Assembly (NCBI GenBank): GCA_947564735.1 | Contig: CANOEC010000038.1 | Span: 1-37,065, forward strand | Direction of reading: 5' to 3' | DNA length: 37,065 bases | From: an uncultured Lachnospiraceae bacterium | Lineage (GTDB): Bacteria > Bacillota > Clostridia > Lachnospirales > Lachnospiraceae | In this document: piece after piece, positions 23,998-32,380 of the stretch | Position numbering within the stretch: position 1 is the first letter of the stretch | Layout: the number at the start of each line of letters is the position of its first letter | The notes under the pieces: generated by a model | Told to the model about the DNA's origin: nothing | Seen by the model: the letters and a program-made list of their open reading frames with translations, nothing else | The model's database searches: none | Made by a program: the position numbers and the translations under genes

Positions 23998-25977
23998 GGT
24001 GACGTTGCCGGCTGTGGATAATCCTCATCCTTTTTACCGGAATCATCTTTATCACCATCTCCACCGCCGGGATTATCCAAGCCGCCTGTACTCGGTATCT
24101 TCTCAATACCCACTACCGTCACGGTCTTATTTTCTCTAATGTCAGTCATCGTATAGGTATAGGCTCCATTCCCTTCTGCCGTCATTGGCACTTTCATTCC
24201 GTTTACTTTTACGGCAAAGCCGTTCCCTTCTTGATAGCCGCTGCCTAATACATAGCGGAAGGTAAAACTGCCGCCTTCTTTTACGGGACTGATACTGCCA
24301 CTTACGGCAGACAGCATATATCCCGTACCGCCCTGCAGGGTAACTGTGTATCCTATGGTATAGACCGCATATACCGTCATATCTGCCGTGATATTTGTAA
24401 ATACTGCATGGCTGCTGCCCTGCTCATCTGCACACCACTCGCCTGCGAACACCTGATTTCCAGCGTCCTTTTTAGGCGGTATGGCAGGAATATCCGTTAA
24501 ATTCCCTCCATAATCCACGGTACGGGTATCATATTGCTCCCCGTTTGCCATAAAGGTCACTTTCATCTGGTATGCGCCTATCACTGCCGGGTCGCTCTTT
24601 TCACTGGCAAAATTGGAAGTGCCGCCGCCGTCTGCAACGTGCTTGTATCAACGGTAACTGATTTTTCCGTGTCGTCTCCCACCTGATAGGTCACTGCGGC
24701 GATTCCTGCCGTAACCGCATTGCCGGCATCATCTTTTACCGTAACCTTAATATCCGTGGCGGTATCATAGTAATTCGTTTGTACATCGGTTGTAATATCC
24801 GGTGCACGGTCTTCAACAATCACACCGCCGTTTCCTACGCCTATGGTCACACTGTCAGCGGCTTTGCCGCGTCAAATTTCACGGTAAATTCATCGCTTGC
24901 CACAGAAGTATTTCCTGCCGCATCTTTCTCCTGAAACCGATAGGTATGCTCCCCTTCCGTAACCGGATAATCATATTTCACAATTCCCGTGCCGCCTGTG
25001 AAACCGTCCACCTTTACATAATCTTTTCCGTCAATGCTTACCCACAGCTCGGTCACGCCCACACCGTCATGGAGCTTTAATGGAATCGTGGTCTATGTGG
25101 CAGTCCAGTCAGCAGGCAGGATTACGCCGTCCTTTATTATAGGCTTATCCGGCGCTGTTTCGTCCTCCCAATAGGCATGAAGGGTATGTGCAGAAGTCTG
25201 ATTTACAACCGTCCCTGCCTCGACTTTGCCGCCTGCTCCTTCCGCTTCGGTGTACCAGCCCTTGAAAGTATAGCCTGTCCTTCCCGGCTGTGGTAACGTG
25301 CCATATGCGCTGTCAAAAGTCACTGATTGACTTGTGACAGTATTCCCGCTATCTGCGCCGTGATACTCAAAGGTTAGCTGGTAGGTGTCGGCTGTCCACT
25401 TCGCATACAATGTAATATCTGCGGTATAAGCGGTCTCTGCAAGGTTAGTTACTTTTTGCGTACAACTGCTGTCCGTATGCCACCCTTCAAAGGTATAGCC
25501 TGTCTTGGTCGGAGAATCTAAAGTAGTTGCCGTCCCATAGGTATGCTTGGTCGTATATCCGTCCCCATGTGTGCCGCTGAATGTCTTGTTTCCGGCATCC
25601 TTGTAAGTAATAGAATATCTTTTTGCTTCCCATGAAGCGTTTTGTCAAGTGTTATTTTGAGTTATTGACGAAAACTTTTCCAGAGTGGCGGGGAACAGGC
25701 AGGAAAGAGGGACACACCGCACCTGTGGACGGTTAGAAGCCGTTTTCGGGGGCAGGTGGTATAATTCCCTTACCCCGCCCCGGAACAGGGTTCAGAGCGT
25801 AACAGGAAGCCCCTAATCATGCGGGTTTGGGGACTGTGCCAAAAGTCTAAATGTCCACGCCCGCGGGTTACGCACTTGCCCTTATCCTGTTCTTTGGAAG
25901 AGGCCGGGCGCGGGGCAGAGCCACCGCAAAACCTACCGATAGCCGCCGGCGAAATGACAACGGCAAAAATCCAGACG

Positions 25978-26042
25978 GTCAAGGGTTTAAGAGTGGGGAT
26001 TTTTTCGCGGTCTCTGCGAAAAAATACGACTCGGCCCTTGAC
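25978..26042. other. nested inverted repeat, possible origin-of-transfer or replication structure
   Basis: Outer arms GTCAAGGG (25978-25985) and CCCTTGAC (26035-26042) enclose a perfect 10-bp hairpin ATTTTTTCGC/GCGAAAAAAT (25999-26025, 7-nt loop). It lies in the 500-bp non-coding, GC-rich left part of the mobile remnant. Mob elements place oriT near the relaxase or element end, so this is a candidate. A terminator in the cargo promoter region is the alternative. Confidence 0.4.
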
Positions 26043-26075
26043 GGCCTGGATAGGCGGAACGGATCAAAAAAACCA

Positions 26076-26104
26076 TTGTTTTTGGCGGGTGAGTGCGGTA
26101 TAAT
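26076..26104 (+). promoter_or_regulatory. strong sigma-A-type promoter of the cargo GNAT gene
   Basis: TTGTTT (26076-26081) and a perfect TATAAT (26099-26104) are 17 bp apart, preceded by TGCGG. They lie 45 bp before the GNAT ATG. Confidence 0.75.
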
Positions 26105-26149
26105 TTTCCCCGATTCAGAACGGCAAATCATTGTTTGGAGAATTGAAGC

Positions 26150-26608
26150 ATGAAAGAATATGAAATTGTTGAATTAACAAATCAAGATAAGAAATTGTGG
26201 GATAAAGTTTCTGAATATGCGAGGAAATGTTCTTGGCAAACTACGGGAGAATATTTATCCGATTTAATGCGTATAAATGACTTTTTGGAATGGGAAAGGG
26301 TTTTTGCTGTTTCTATTCAAGAGAAAATAGTTGGTTTTTGTGCATTTACAAAAAGCAGTTCCGTTCTTGGAGAAAAGTATTCACCATATATCGGCTTTCT
26401 CTTTGTAGAAGAAGAATATAGAGGTAATGATCTTGACAAAAAGCTATGCTTTGCTGTCATAAGATATGCTCGTTCCATAGGTTTTGACAGAGTGTATTTG
26501 TATAGTGATATAAAAAATTATTATGAGCGTATTGGGTTCCAAAAAATTGCGGAAGAAGACACTCCTTGGGGAGTTAGGCATTCGGTTTATACATATCTCT
26601 TGAATTAG
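26150..26608 (+). CDS. GNAT-family acetyltransferase, element cargo
   Basis: The 152-aa protein has GNAT features: FAVSIQEKIVGFCAF on strand 4, FVEEEYRGNDLDKKLCFAV as the acetyl-CoA loop (R-G-N-D-L in place of RGxGxG), and YLYSDIKNYYERIGFQ near the C-terminus. TTTGGAGA precedes the ATG and a near-consensus promoter drives it. Its base composition is more AT rich than the flanking mobile sequence, which suggests separate acquisition. It is the only intact gene in the remnant, so it is the likely cargo. Acceptor unknown; the altered loop could weaken cofactor binding. Confidence 0.85.
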   Translation: MKEYEIVELTNQDKKLWDKVSEYARKCSWQTTGEYLSDLMRINDFLEWERVFAVSIQEKIVGFCAFTKSSSVLGEKYSPYIGFLFVEEEYRGNDLDKKLCFAVIRYARSIGFDRVYLYSDIKNYYERIGFQKIAEEDTPWGVRHSVYTYLLN

Positions 26609-26711
26609 TAGGAGCGGATAGGTACATTCCGATTGTCTGACTGATTAACCTCACCATACTGCCTTAACAGGGCAACGGCGGACGGTACAAATTATCCACC
26701 GCTGTCCTATT

Positions 26712-27573
26712 TTATATTTTCCATTTCTGCGTCCTGCGCTGTGCGTGTTCCCGCTGTTCCTGCCGCGAGATACTGTAAACGCTCTTTCGTATCTGCTCGG
26801 CTTCTTTCACTTCCCCTTTGAGTACAAGATACCGCTGATTGAGCGTTCCCCTCTCGGCGGTCAGCGTGGCATACTCCGCTTTCCATGCCTTTGTCGGAAT
26901 GGTGGTCTTGCCGTTCATCACACCCTTGAGGTAATCCCGCGCCGCTGTAAACAGGATTTGCTCGGCTTCGGTCAGCTTCTTTTTCCCCTTGTACTTGAAA
27001 TAAATATCCGATTGCTCGATGTGCTTTTTCAGCGTGGCAAGCCGCCGCTCAACGGGTTTCAGCTTGCCTTGAATGTCCAGTTGTTCCCCTATCATGGACT
27101 TGAATTTTTCATCAAGCCCCGCCATATCCATGATGTTGTTGGCTTGCAGGAAGTTCAGCATTTTCGCCGCGTCCTTGAGGTTATAGAGCGATTGGGAAAC
27201 CTGCGATTTTCCCTCCTGCGCCCTGCATGACAAAATGCCCTGGATATAGTCGGCAAGGGTGGGCAGCTCGTTGTTTTCCTGTTCCTCTTTCAGCCACTTT
27301 TGCAGCTTGGCGATACGCGCCTTTAACTGCCGTAATTTCTGATTTGTCACTTCGATTTCCCGGTTGAGATCGCCGCGCTCGGTGCGGATGCCGCGTTTCT
27401 CCATAGCGGAAGCGGCCACGCCTAAATGGACGGTGGGGATTTGGTCTATCCCCTGTCGCTCATAGGAGCGGTGGTCTATGCGTTCTGTGTGTCCGTTCTG
27501 CGCTAAATGCTGGTTGCAGAGTTCCGCCCATGCCCCGTGATATGATTTTGATGCTGCAATGATAGATTGCTAT
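26712..27573 (-). pseudogene. MobA/MobL relaxase, internal deletion
   Basis: The first 13 codons, AIYHCSIKIISRG, are the hallmark start of MobA/MobL (MobQ-type) relaxases, and an AGGAGG site lies exactly 7 nt before. The initiator codon now reads ATA. The sequence then jumps, in another frame, into the late middle of the protein (AWAELCNQHLAQNG, IDHRSYERQGID) and runs to the natural C-terminus (KSVYSISRQEQREHAQRR, TQKWKI). The catalytic histidine triad and tyrosine region are lost. The longest open part is 26712-27419. The enzyme cannot nick DNA, so the element is not self-mobilizable. Confidence 0.75.
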
Positions 27574-27758
27574 GGGGTGTCCTCCTTTCTGCGGGTCGTT
27601 CCCCGTCCTCGCGGCTCTCCTGCGCCGTATCCGCGGTTTTGGCGACGGGGCGGGTGTTTCCCTGTGCCGCTGTTCCCGCGCCCTGCGCGGCGGCTCTGGC
27701 GGCGTTCTGCGCGGTCAGTTCCGCCAGTATGCGGCGGCTGTGTTCGGCGGCTACGGTC
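27574..27758 (-). pseudogene. 3' end of the gene preceding mobA, fused to the surface gene
   Basis: In frame with the surface protein fragment, these codons read an Ala-rich tail (HSRRILAELTAQNAARAA, QGNTRPVAKT) with a composition unlike the surface protein. It fits the C-terminus of a small accessory gene that usually precedes mobA in such elements, possibly DUF3847-type, though I cannot name it surely. Its start is lost at the insertion boundary. Confidence 0.45.
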
Positions 27759-29682
27759 TTTTGACCAACGTTCCCTATCAGAGTCACACCTCCGCCGTTG
27801 CTTGTGGGACTGGTATTCCCCTCTATTGAACCGCCATACATATTAAGCGTACAGCTGCCGTTCTCAGGGTTTTGATTTCCCGCAAGCCAAATACCGCCGT
27901 AGGTGCTTTCCGCTCCGATGATGATTCCGGTTTTTTCTCCCGAACAATCATATAGGTTAAGCGTTCCCCCGGTCTTGATCTTAATAACATTTCGTTTGCT
28001 CGCAGCTGTCAGGGTATATCCGTTCAGGCACAGATCCACTGTGCCTTCGATAGTCAGAAGTTGAGTCAGACTTATGTCCTGCGACAAATAATAGCTGCCG
28101 CCGTTCAGTGTCCCGCCAGCGTCGGTCAGTACGGTGTCAAAGGAAACCCCGTCGTGGGAATGGGGCGCTTGCCACAGTGGATAAAGATCCGTGATCTCAG
28201 TGATCGGTGTCTTAAAATCAAACACCTCTCTGCCGTCCGCGGTCTTACACCACCCGATAAATAAATAGCCTTCTTTCGCCGGGGCGGCGAGTTCTTTCGC
28301 CCTTTCCCCTGACCATACATATGTGGTCGTAACGGTGTCGCCATGAAAGGTCACCGCATAATATATCACATCTACCGTAATCTGTTTCTTTGCAGAATCA
28401 TACGCAAAGGAAGTATATTTGGTCAAACGCAAAGTTCTATCCGTTTCTGTTTCTACTTGAAAGCTATAACTATCCCATGTTGTGCCGCCTGCAACGTCTT
28501 CAAACCTGCATTTTACAGTTGCGTAGTTATTTCCCGTTATTGGCTCTTCTTTTATGCCAGTATATTTCGTCCAATTATTTTTCACCGATAACACCTTATG
28601 AATGCTGTCGCCGTACTTGGTAGACTCTTTCACATAATCCAGAGCCTTTGCGCTGTCAGAATCATAAACAGTATAATTTACAATAATGGTAAGACCGCTT
28701 ACCATTTCATCAGATGTATCCGACAGTATTGCAGCATCCTCTATCGGCTGATCAAAGCTTTCCTGCACTATCACCCTGATCTCCGGCAGCCTTACTCCCT
28801 CCGCCAGCGCATACCCCTCCGGCAGAACAGGCGTGAATACATATTCCCCAAACGTTTGCGCATCATACGCAGGCGCAGACTGCCATGTGATTCCGCTTAC
28901 TGTAACTTTGGTTTTCGCCGCTTTCTCCATCTCTGTATTCTGCATGTTTTCCAATGTCTTTACAGCAATAATATTTTCTGTCTGATATTCAGGCAGTGTT
29001 ACGGTATGGGTTTCCTGTGTAACGGCTGCCTCTTCCGGTTCATCGGAATACATACTTTCCCATCGCTGTCGGTGTCATTGTTCCCGGTATCCTCTTCCGC
29101 ATCCGTTTTCTCCGTTTCAGTGCCTTCTTCGGATTCCTCTGTCCGAGTGTCCTGTCCTTCTTCTGTGCCAGAGCTTTCCCCGCCGTCATCTGTTTCCTTA
29201 TCGTCCTGTTCTTTGTTGTCCTCTCCGTTTTCGCCGTTTCCTTCCCCGTTACCGCCTTCCGGGCTATCTTCCCCGTCATCCGCACCGCTGTCTGCATTTT
29301 CTCCTGTTTCCTCCGCGAATGCCTTCAGTTCATCGGGCAGCGTCAGTTCTTCCAGTTCTGTCCCCACCGGGACATACTGCTCCCTGATATTCTCAGCCAA
29401 TTCCTCAAAACCATATATTCGGCTTTCCCCTGCATCCTGTTCCTCTGCCGCCGAGACAGACATTGCTGCCGGTATATCCGGGTAATTCGTCATAAGCAGA
29501 CTGACGCACACCGCTACCACCAGAAAACGCCGACATTTCTTTCTTCCTGCTTTAATCCACGCAAATTGTTTGTCCATAACTTCCTCCCTACTGAAGCATC
29601 ACAAATTTTTGTCATAAAACTGCTTTCCTCTACCCGCAGTTTCCTTATTCCTGTTTTCGCTTAAAAATATTAGTGATATATC

Positions 29683-29700
29683 GCAGGGGACGTCCCCTGC
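29683..29700. promoter_or_regulatory. perfect 18-bp palindrome upstream of the surface gene
   Basis: GCAGGGGAC/GTCCCCTGC lies between the truncated regulator fragment and the surface gene, about 106 bp before its ATG, with a TAATAT -10-like box just downstream on the minus strand. On the plus strand GCTCTTTTT follows, so it may be a terminator for plus transcription or an operator. Confidence 0.4.
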
Positions 29701-29723
29701 GCTCTTTTTCACGCAAGGCACTG

Positions 29724-30101
29724 TCATCCCCCCTGTCCGTTTGTTTCCTCTTTCCTCTCCTGTACAGGCTTATGCTGAATCTCTTCTATGGCTCTCTCTA
29801 TTGTCCTGTCCATATGTTCCCGGCAGACAGGCTTGACAAGATACTGCAGCGCCGATACCGAAAAGGCGTCCATCGCATATTCCGCTGACGAGGACTGGAA
29901 GATGATAACCGACTGGAAGCCTTTCTGCCGCAGAACTCTCGCGCTTTCTATCCCGTCCCCGTCCGGCAGACAGATATCCATCAGCAGGATATCAAAAGCC
30001 CACTGCCCGTTTTCGTCCTTCCTGCATACCGCCTCCATAAAAGCGGTCATACGGGAGTAGCAGGAGACTTCCAGCACATGCTCCGGATGTTCCCATGTCA
30101 A
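29724..30101 (-). pseudogene. truncated Agr-type response-regulator receiver
   Basis: The 125-codon frame holds most of a receiver domain: FDILLMDICLPDGDGIESA with the phospho-acceptor Asp, IIFQSSSAEYAMDAF, and LVKP with the conserved Lys. The N-terminal strand and acidic pair (about 25 aa) are missing and only a TTG could start it, after a TAA in phase. No LytTR DNA-binding domain follows. It is probably a partial duplicate of the regulator at 31432-32172, or the relic of a second one, between the kinase and the surface gene. Confidence 0.65.
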
Positions 30102-30128
30102 CTCCTTTTTGCATTTTTAGACTATAGC

Positions 30129-30151
30129 AAAAAAACCACTTAAAAAAGTGG
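30129..30151 (-). terminator. terminator after the Agr-like kinase
   Basis: CCACTT-4 nt-AAGTGG followed by seven T on the minus strand, about 80 bp past the kinase stop. The stem is short (6 bp) but the tail is strong. Confidence 0.7.
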
Positions 30152-30233
30152 CTTGTCAAAATTGGTCGGTTTTTAGGCAGATTTGGTTGAGTGAACTGCA
30201 AAGAATCAGAGACTCTGCTGATATTTTAAGAAC

Positions 30234-31435
30234 TTATAAATTTAAGACCACACAGGCGGAGCAGACGCTATTTTCAAGCTGATAGTCCAGATTTCCATCA
30301 TACTTGCGGCAGACAGAAAGGATACTGGAAATGCCGATGCTTTTTCCCACGGGCAGACCTTGGGACAGTTCCAGCCCATCCGTGCAGGTGTTATTGCAGA
30401 CAATGGTCAGCCTGTCGTTTTGCAGGCGGATATGTATTTCCATACATTGTTTTTCTTTCCCCGACTCTTCGCATCCGTGCAGGGCATTTTCCAGAAGATT
30501 CCCCAAAAGGGCGATTAGGTCAATTTCCCGTACATTAAGCTCTTTGGGGACATTGCACCTTATTTTGAGGTCAATGCCGTTCTCCCCGCCTTCCCCGCAT
30601 AAGAGGAAAGGATGCTGTTGACCGTCCTGTTTTCGGAATACCTCTTTACTGCCGTCTCCGAGATTCCGGCGCTGTACTCCCGGATGTATGCAAGGATAGC
30701 GGAATCCTCTCCTGCTTTGGCATACTCCGCTATGGCATCCATGTGGTGCCGCATATCGTGGCGCATCCTGCGGTTTGCCGCCTCCGCATCCTTTTTCATG
30801 TAACTGATATTGCTGAATACAACGCTGTATACGATACCCATCACGAAACTAACCGCCACAAACATCAAAAACAGATATCCTTTCGGCAAAACATTCCGCA
30901 AATTCAGAAGAGCTACCGCATCCTGCAGCACGAAGAACAGCAGGGCAATCAGCGCCAGATTCCACCATCTTCTGCTGCCGTCTGTCAGAGAGCTAAAAAC
31001 CTCCATGGCATACTTCCTGTACCATGCCAGAATAAGCAGCAGAAGTGCACTCCGGGGCACGATTGCCAGATAGAATCCCGCCAGCTCGGAAATCTGCGGA
31101 AAAAGCATTCCGACCATCAGTTTCAACATATTATCCAGAACGGTAAACAGACAAAAGTAGGTAATAAACAAAAAACATTTTTTGGCAAAGTAGTCGCTCG
31201 AAATCATGCAGGAATAAAGTAACACGCAGGCAGAGACTACCAGATAAGCCGCAAATCCCCTGATTCCTCCCGCTGCATAACCATATACGCCGATGCCGAC
31301 AAAACCAAATAGACAGATACCACTGTATAACAGAAGTCTCTTTGCGGCATATTTCAGTTTCAGCATATGACACACAATGACTATATGACACAGTCCGGTA
31401 AGAAACAACGCCGGGATACGGTAGAATGCCATCAT
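30234..31435 (-). pseudogene. AgrC-like sensor kinase, frameshifted
   Basis: The N-terminal frame (30560-31435) has six or so membrane helices and the dimerisation motif RRMRHDMRHHMDAI, with the phospho-acceptor His typical of the AgrC/LytTR-partner class. The ATP-binding part continues in another frame, ENGIDLKIRC, through GNLLENALHGCEE (N box) to the stop at 30234. The break is at a GGGG run, 30594-30597, where one more G restores the frame (about 400 aa). The start ATG overlaps the regulator stop as ATGA. The regulator upstream is also broken. It probably once sensed a peptide signal for the surface-protein locus. Confidence 0.75.
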
Positions 31436-32172
31436 TTCAGCGCCTCCTTCCTACAAAAATCCATATACATTTTCTGCACGTTCTCACTGCTCCTTCTCGG
31501 AATGGGAATTTTGGCTCCGCTCCGCATTTCCAGCGCATTCCCTGAGATTTTCCTCACAAATGACAGGTTCACAATATAGGATGCACCCACTCTGATAAAT
31601 TCGGGACAGACCTGTATTTCTTCAAACATCTGTGGCAGCTTCCTGCGAAGCTTGAGTGTTTCACTGGAAGAAAGTTTCATCAGCAGATAATGGTTCTGCG
31701 ATTCTATGGATACGATTTCTCTGGTACATACACGGTACATGCCATCCACACAGGCAAGGGAAAGAAAAACCTCATCCTCCATTTTTATCACGGCACGGTC
31801 AAGGGCAGCGTCAAACTACTCCTGCGAAAAGGGCTTGAGCAGGTAATGGGTGGCGTTCATGGCAAATGCCTCGACTGCATACTCATTGCTTGTTGTCAGA
31901 AAAATAACACTCATTTCCGGGTTTTTTGCAAGCATTTCCTCCGCAACATCCGTTCCGAGAACACCCGGCATACAGATATCCATGAGAGCGATGTCATATA
32001 CTTCCCCCTCTTCCACTGCTTTTAAGATATCTTCCGCCACAATATATTCGTCGATTGTAAAATGCAGCCCGGAATGCGCCTCTGCGTAGGTATCTAAAGC
32101 CGCCCGGATTGTTTCCAGTTCTTTTTGTATATCATCGCATATTGCTATCTGCATATCATCCACTACTTTCAC
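31432..32172 (-). pseudogene. AgrA-like LytTR response regulator with internal amber codon
   Basis: The receiver reads MQIAICDDIQKELE with Asp pair, ALMDICMPGVLGTD (phospho-acceptor Asp), LLKPFSQE, then a TAG at 31816. In the same frame it continues FDAALDRAVIKMEDEVFL and into a complete LytTR DNA-binding domain (GMYRVCTREIVSIESQNHY to the stop). The amber codon sits in the linker where Gln or similar would fit (CAG to TAG). Without read-through the receiver and DNA-binding halves would be separate, and the LytTR half has no good ribosome site (first in-frame ATG at 31782). Start either GTG 32172 or ATG 32154. Confidence 0.75.
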
Positions 32173-32266
32173 GCATCATCTTTTCTGCCGCACGTCAAAT
32201 CACAATTTGTTCCTATCTTGCACGTTTTGATTATAGCACTCAGCCCCTCTGCTTTCCACCATAAAA

Positions 32267-32342
32267 AAACGAGCTTCGCTCGTTTGCGAGCTTCGCTCGT
32301 TTGCGAGATTTGCTCGTTTGCGAGATTTGCTTCGCAAACTCG
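32267..32342 (-). repeat. 17-bp tandem CTTCG hairpins, terminator of the ABC operon
   Basis: CGAGCTTCGCTCGTTTG occurs twice exactly (32270-32286, 32287-32303), then as CGAGATTTGCTCGTTTG (32304-32320) and a final variant that pairs CGAGATTTGC with GCAAACTCG. On the minus strand the last stem AAACGAGC-GAA-GCTCGTTT ends in TTTT, a good rho-independent terminator about 38 bp beyond the ABC gene stop. It looks like terminator amplification. Confidence 0.75.
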
Positions 32343-32380
32343 TGAATAAAAAATTCCAATTGTACGGTTATCTCTTCACA

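Larger units (their letters stand above)
25640..27763. mobile_element. mobilizable-element remnant inserted in the surface gene
   Basis: The 5-bp sequence TTTTG (CAAAA on the gene strand) occurs at 25640-25644 and 27759-27763, where surface-protein coding stops and foreign sequence begins. Deleting 2,119 bp (the insert plus one copy) joins GGT-CAA-AAC-GCT in phase with both flanks, so the gene is restored. The insert is more GC rich in parts and carries a truncated MobA/MobL relaxase, the tail of its upstream gene, a GNAT cargo gene and hairpins, but no integrase. At the left end TTTTGTCAA and TTGACGAAAA (25640-25674) form an inverted repeat like a recombinase core. It is probably a deletion derivative moved by another element. 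Confidence 0.75.
23034..29577 (-). pseudogene. large secreted InlB-repeat surface protein, disrupted
   Basis: The locus encoded a membrane-anchored surface protein of about 1,470 aa. The N-terminus is a signal peptide (basic, hydrophobic around 18-30, VSAAE), then an acidic low-complexity stretch, extracellular repeats, two or three InlB-type repeats (TGYTFEGWHTD, LYAKW), a Pro/Thr-rich stalk with 30-bp tandem repeats, and a C-terminal membrane helix with tail RKKNRQEEESDK. GGGAGG precedes ATG 29577. Damage: a frameshift near 29045-29058, a 2.1-kb insertion (25640-27763), an in-frame TAG at 25093, and frameshifts near 24858-24870 and 24621-24640. The last part, 23034-24584, is one long open frame. 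It was probably an adhesin or sensor-linked surface protein beside Agr-like regulators. Confidence 0.8.

Noticed and set aside
28598-29485. 295-codon plus-strand frame antisense to the surface gene
   Set aside because: It mirrors the acidic low-complexity stretch and gives a serine-rich chance protein without a start site.
30743-31222. 159-codon plus-strand frame over the AgrC-like gene
   Set aside because: It is antisense to membrane helices of the kinase and is His/Gln rich by complement.
25093-31818. General amber recoding of the genome
   Set aside because: Several intact genes in the window end in TAG, so it works as a normal stop.
32267-32342. Possible CRISPR array
   Set aside because: The 17-bp units are contiguous and have no spacers; they are hairpin tandem repeats.
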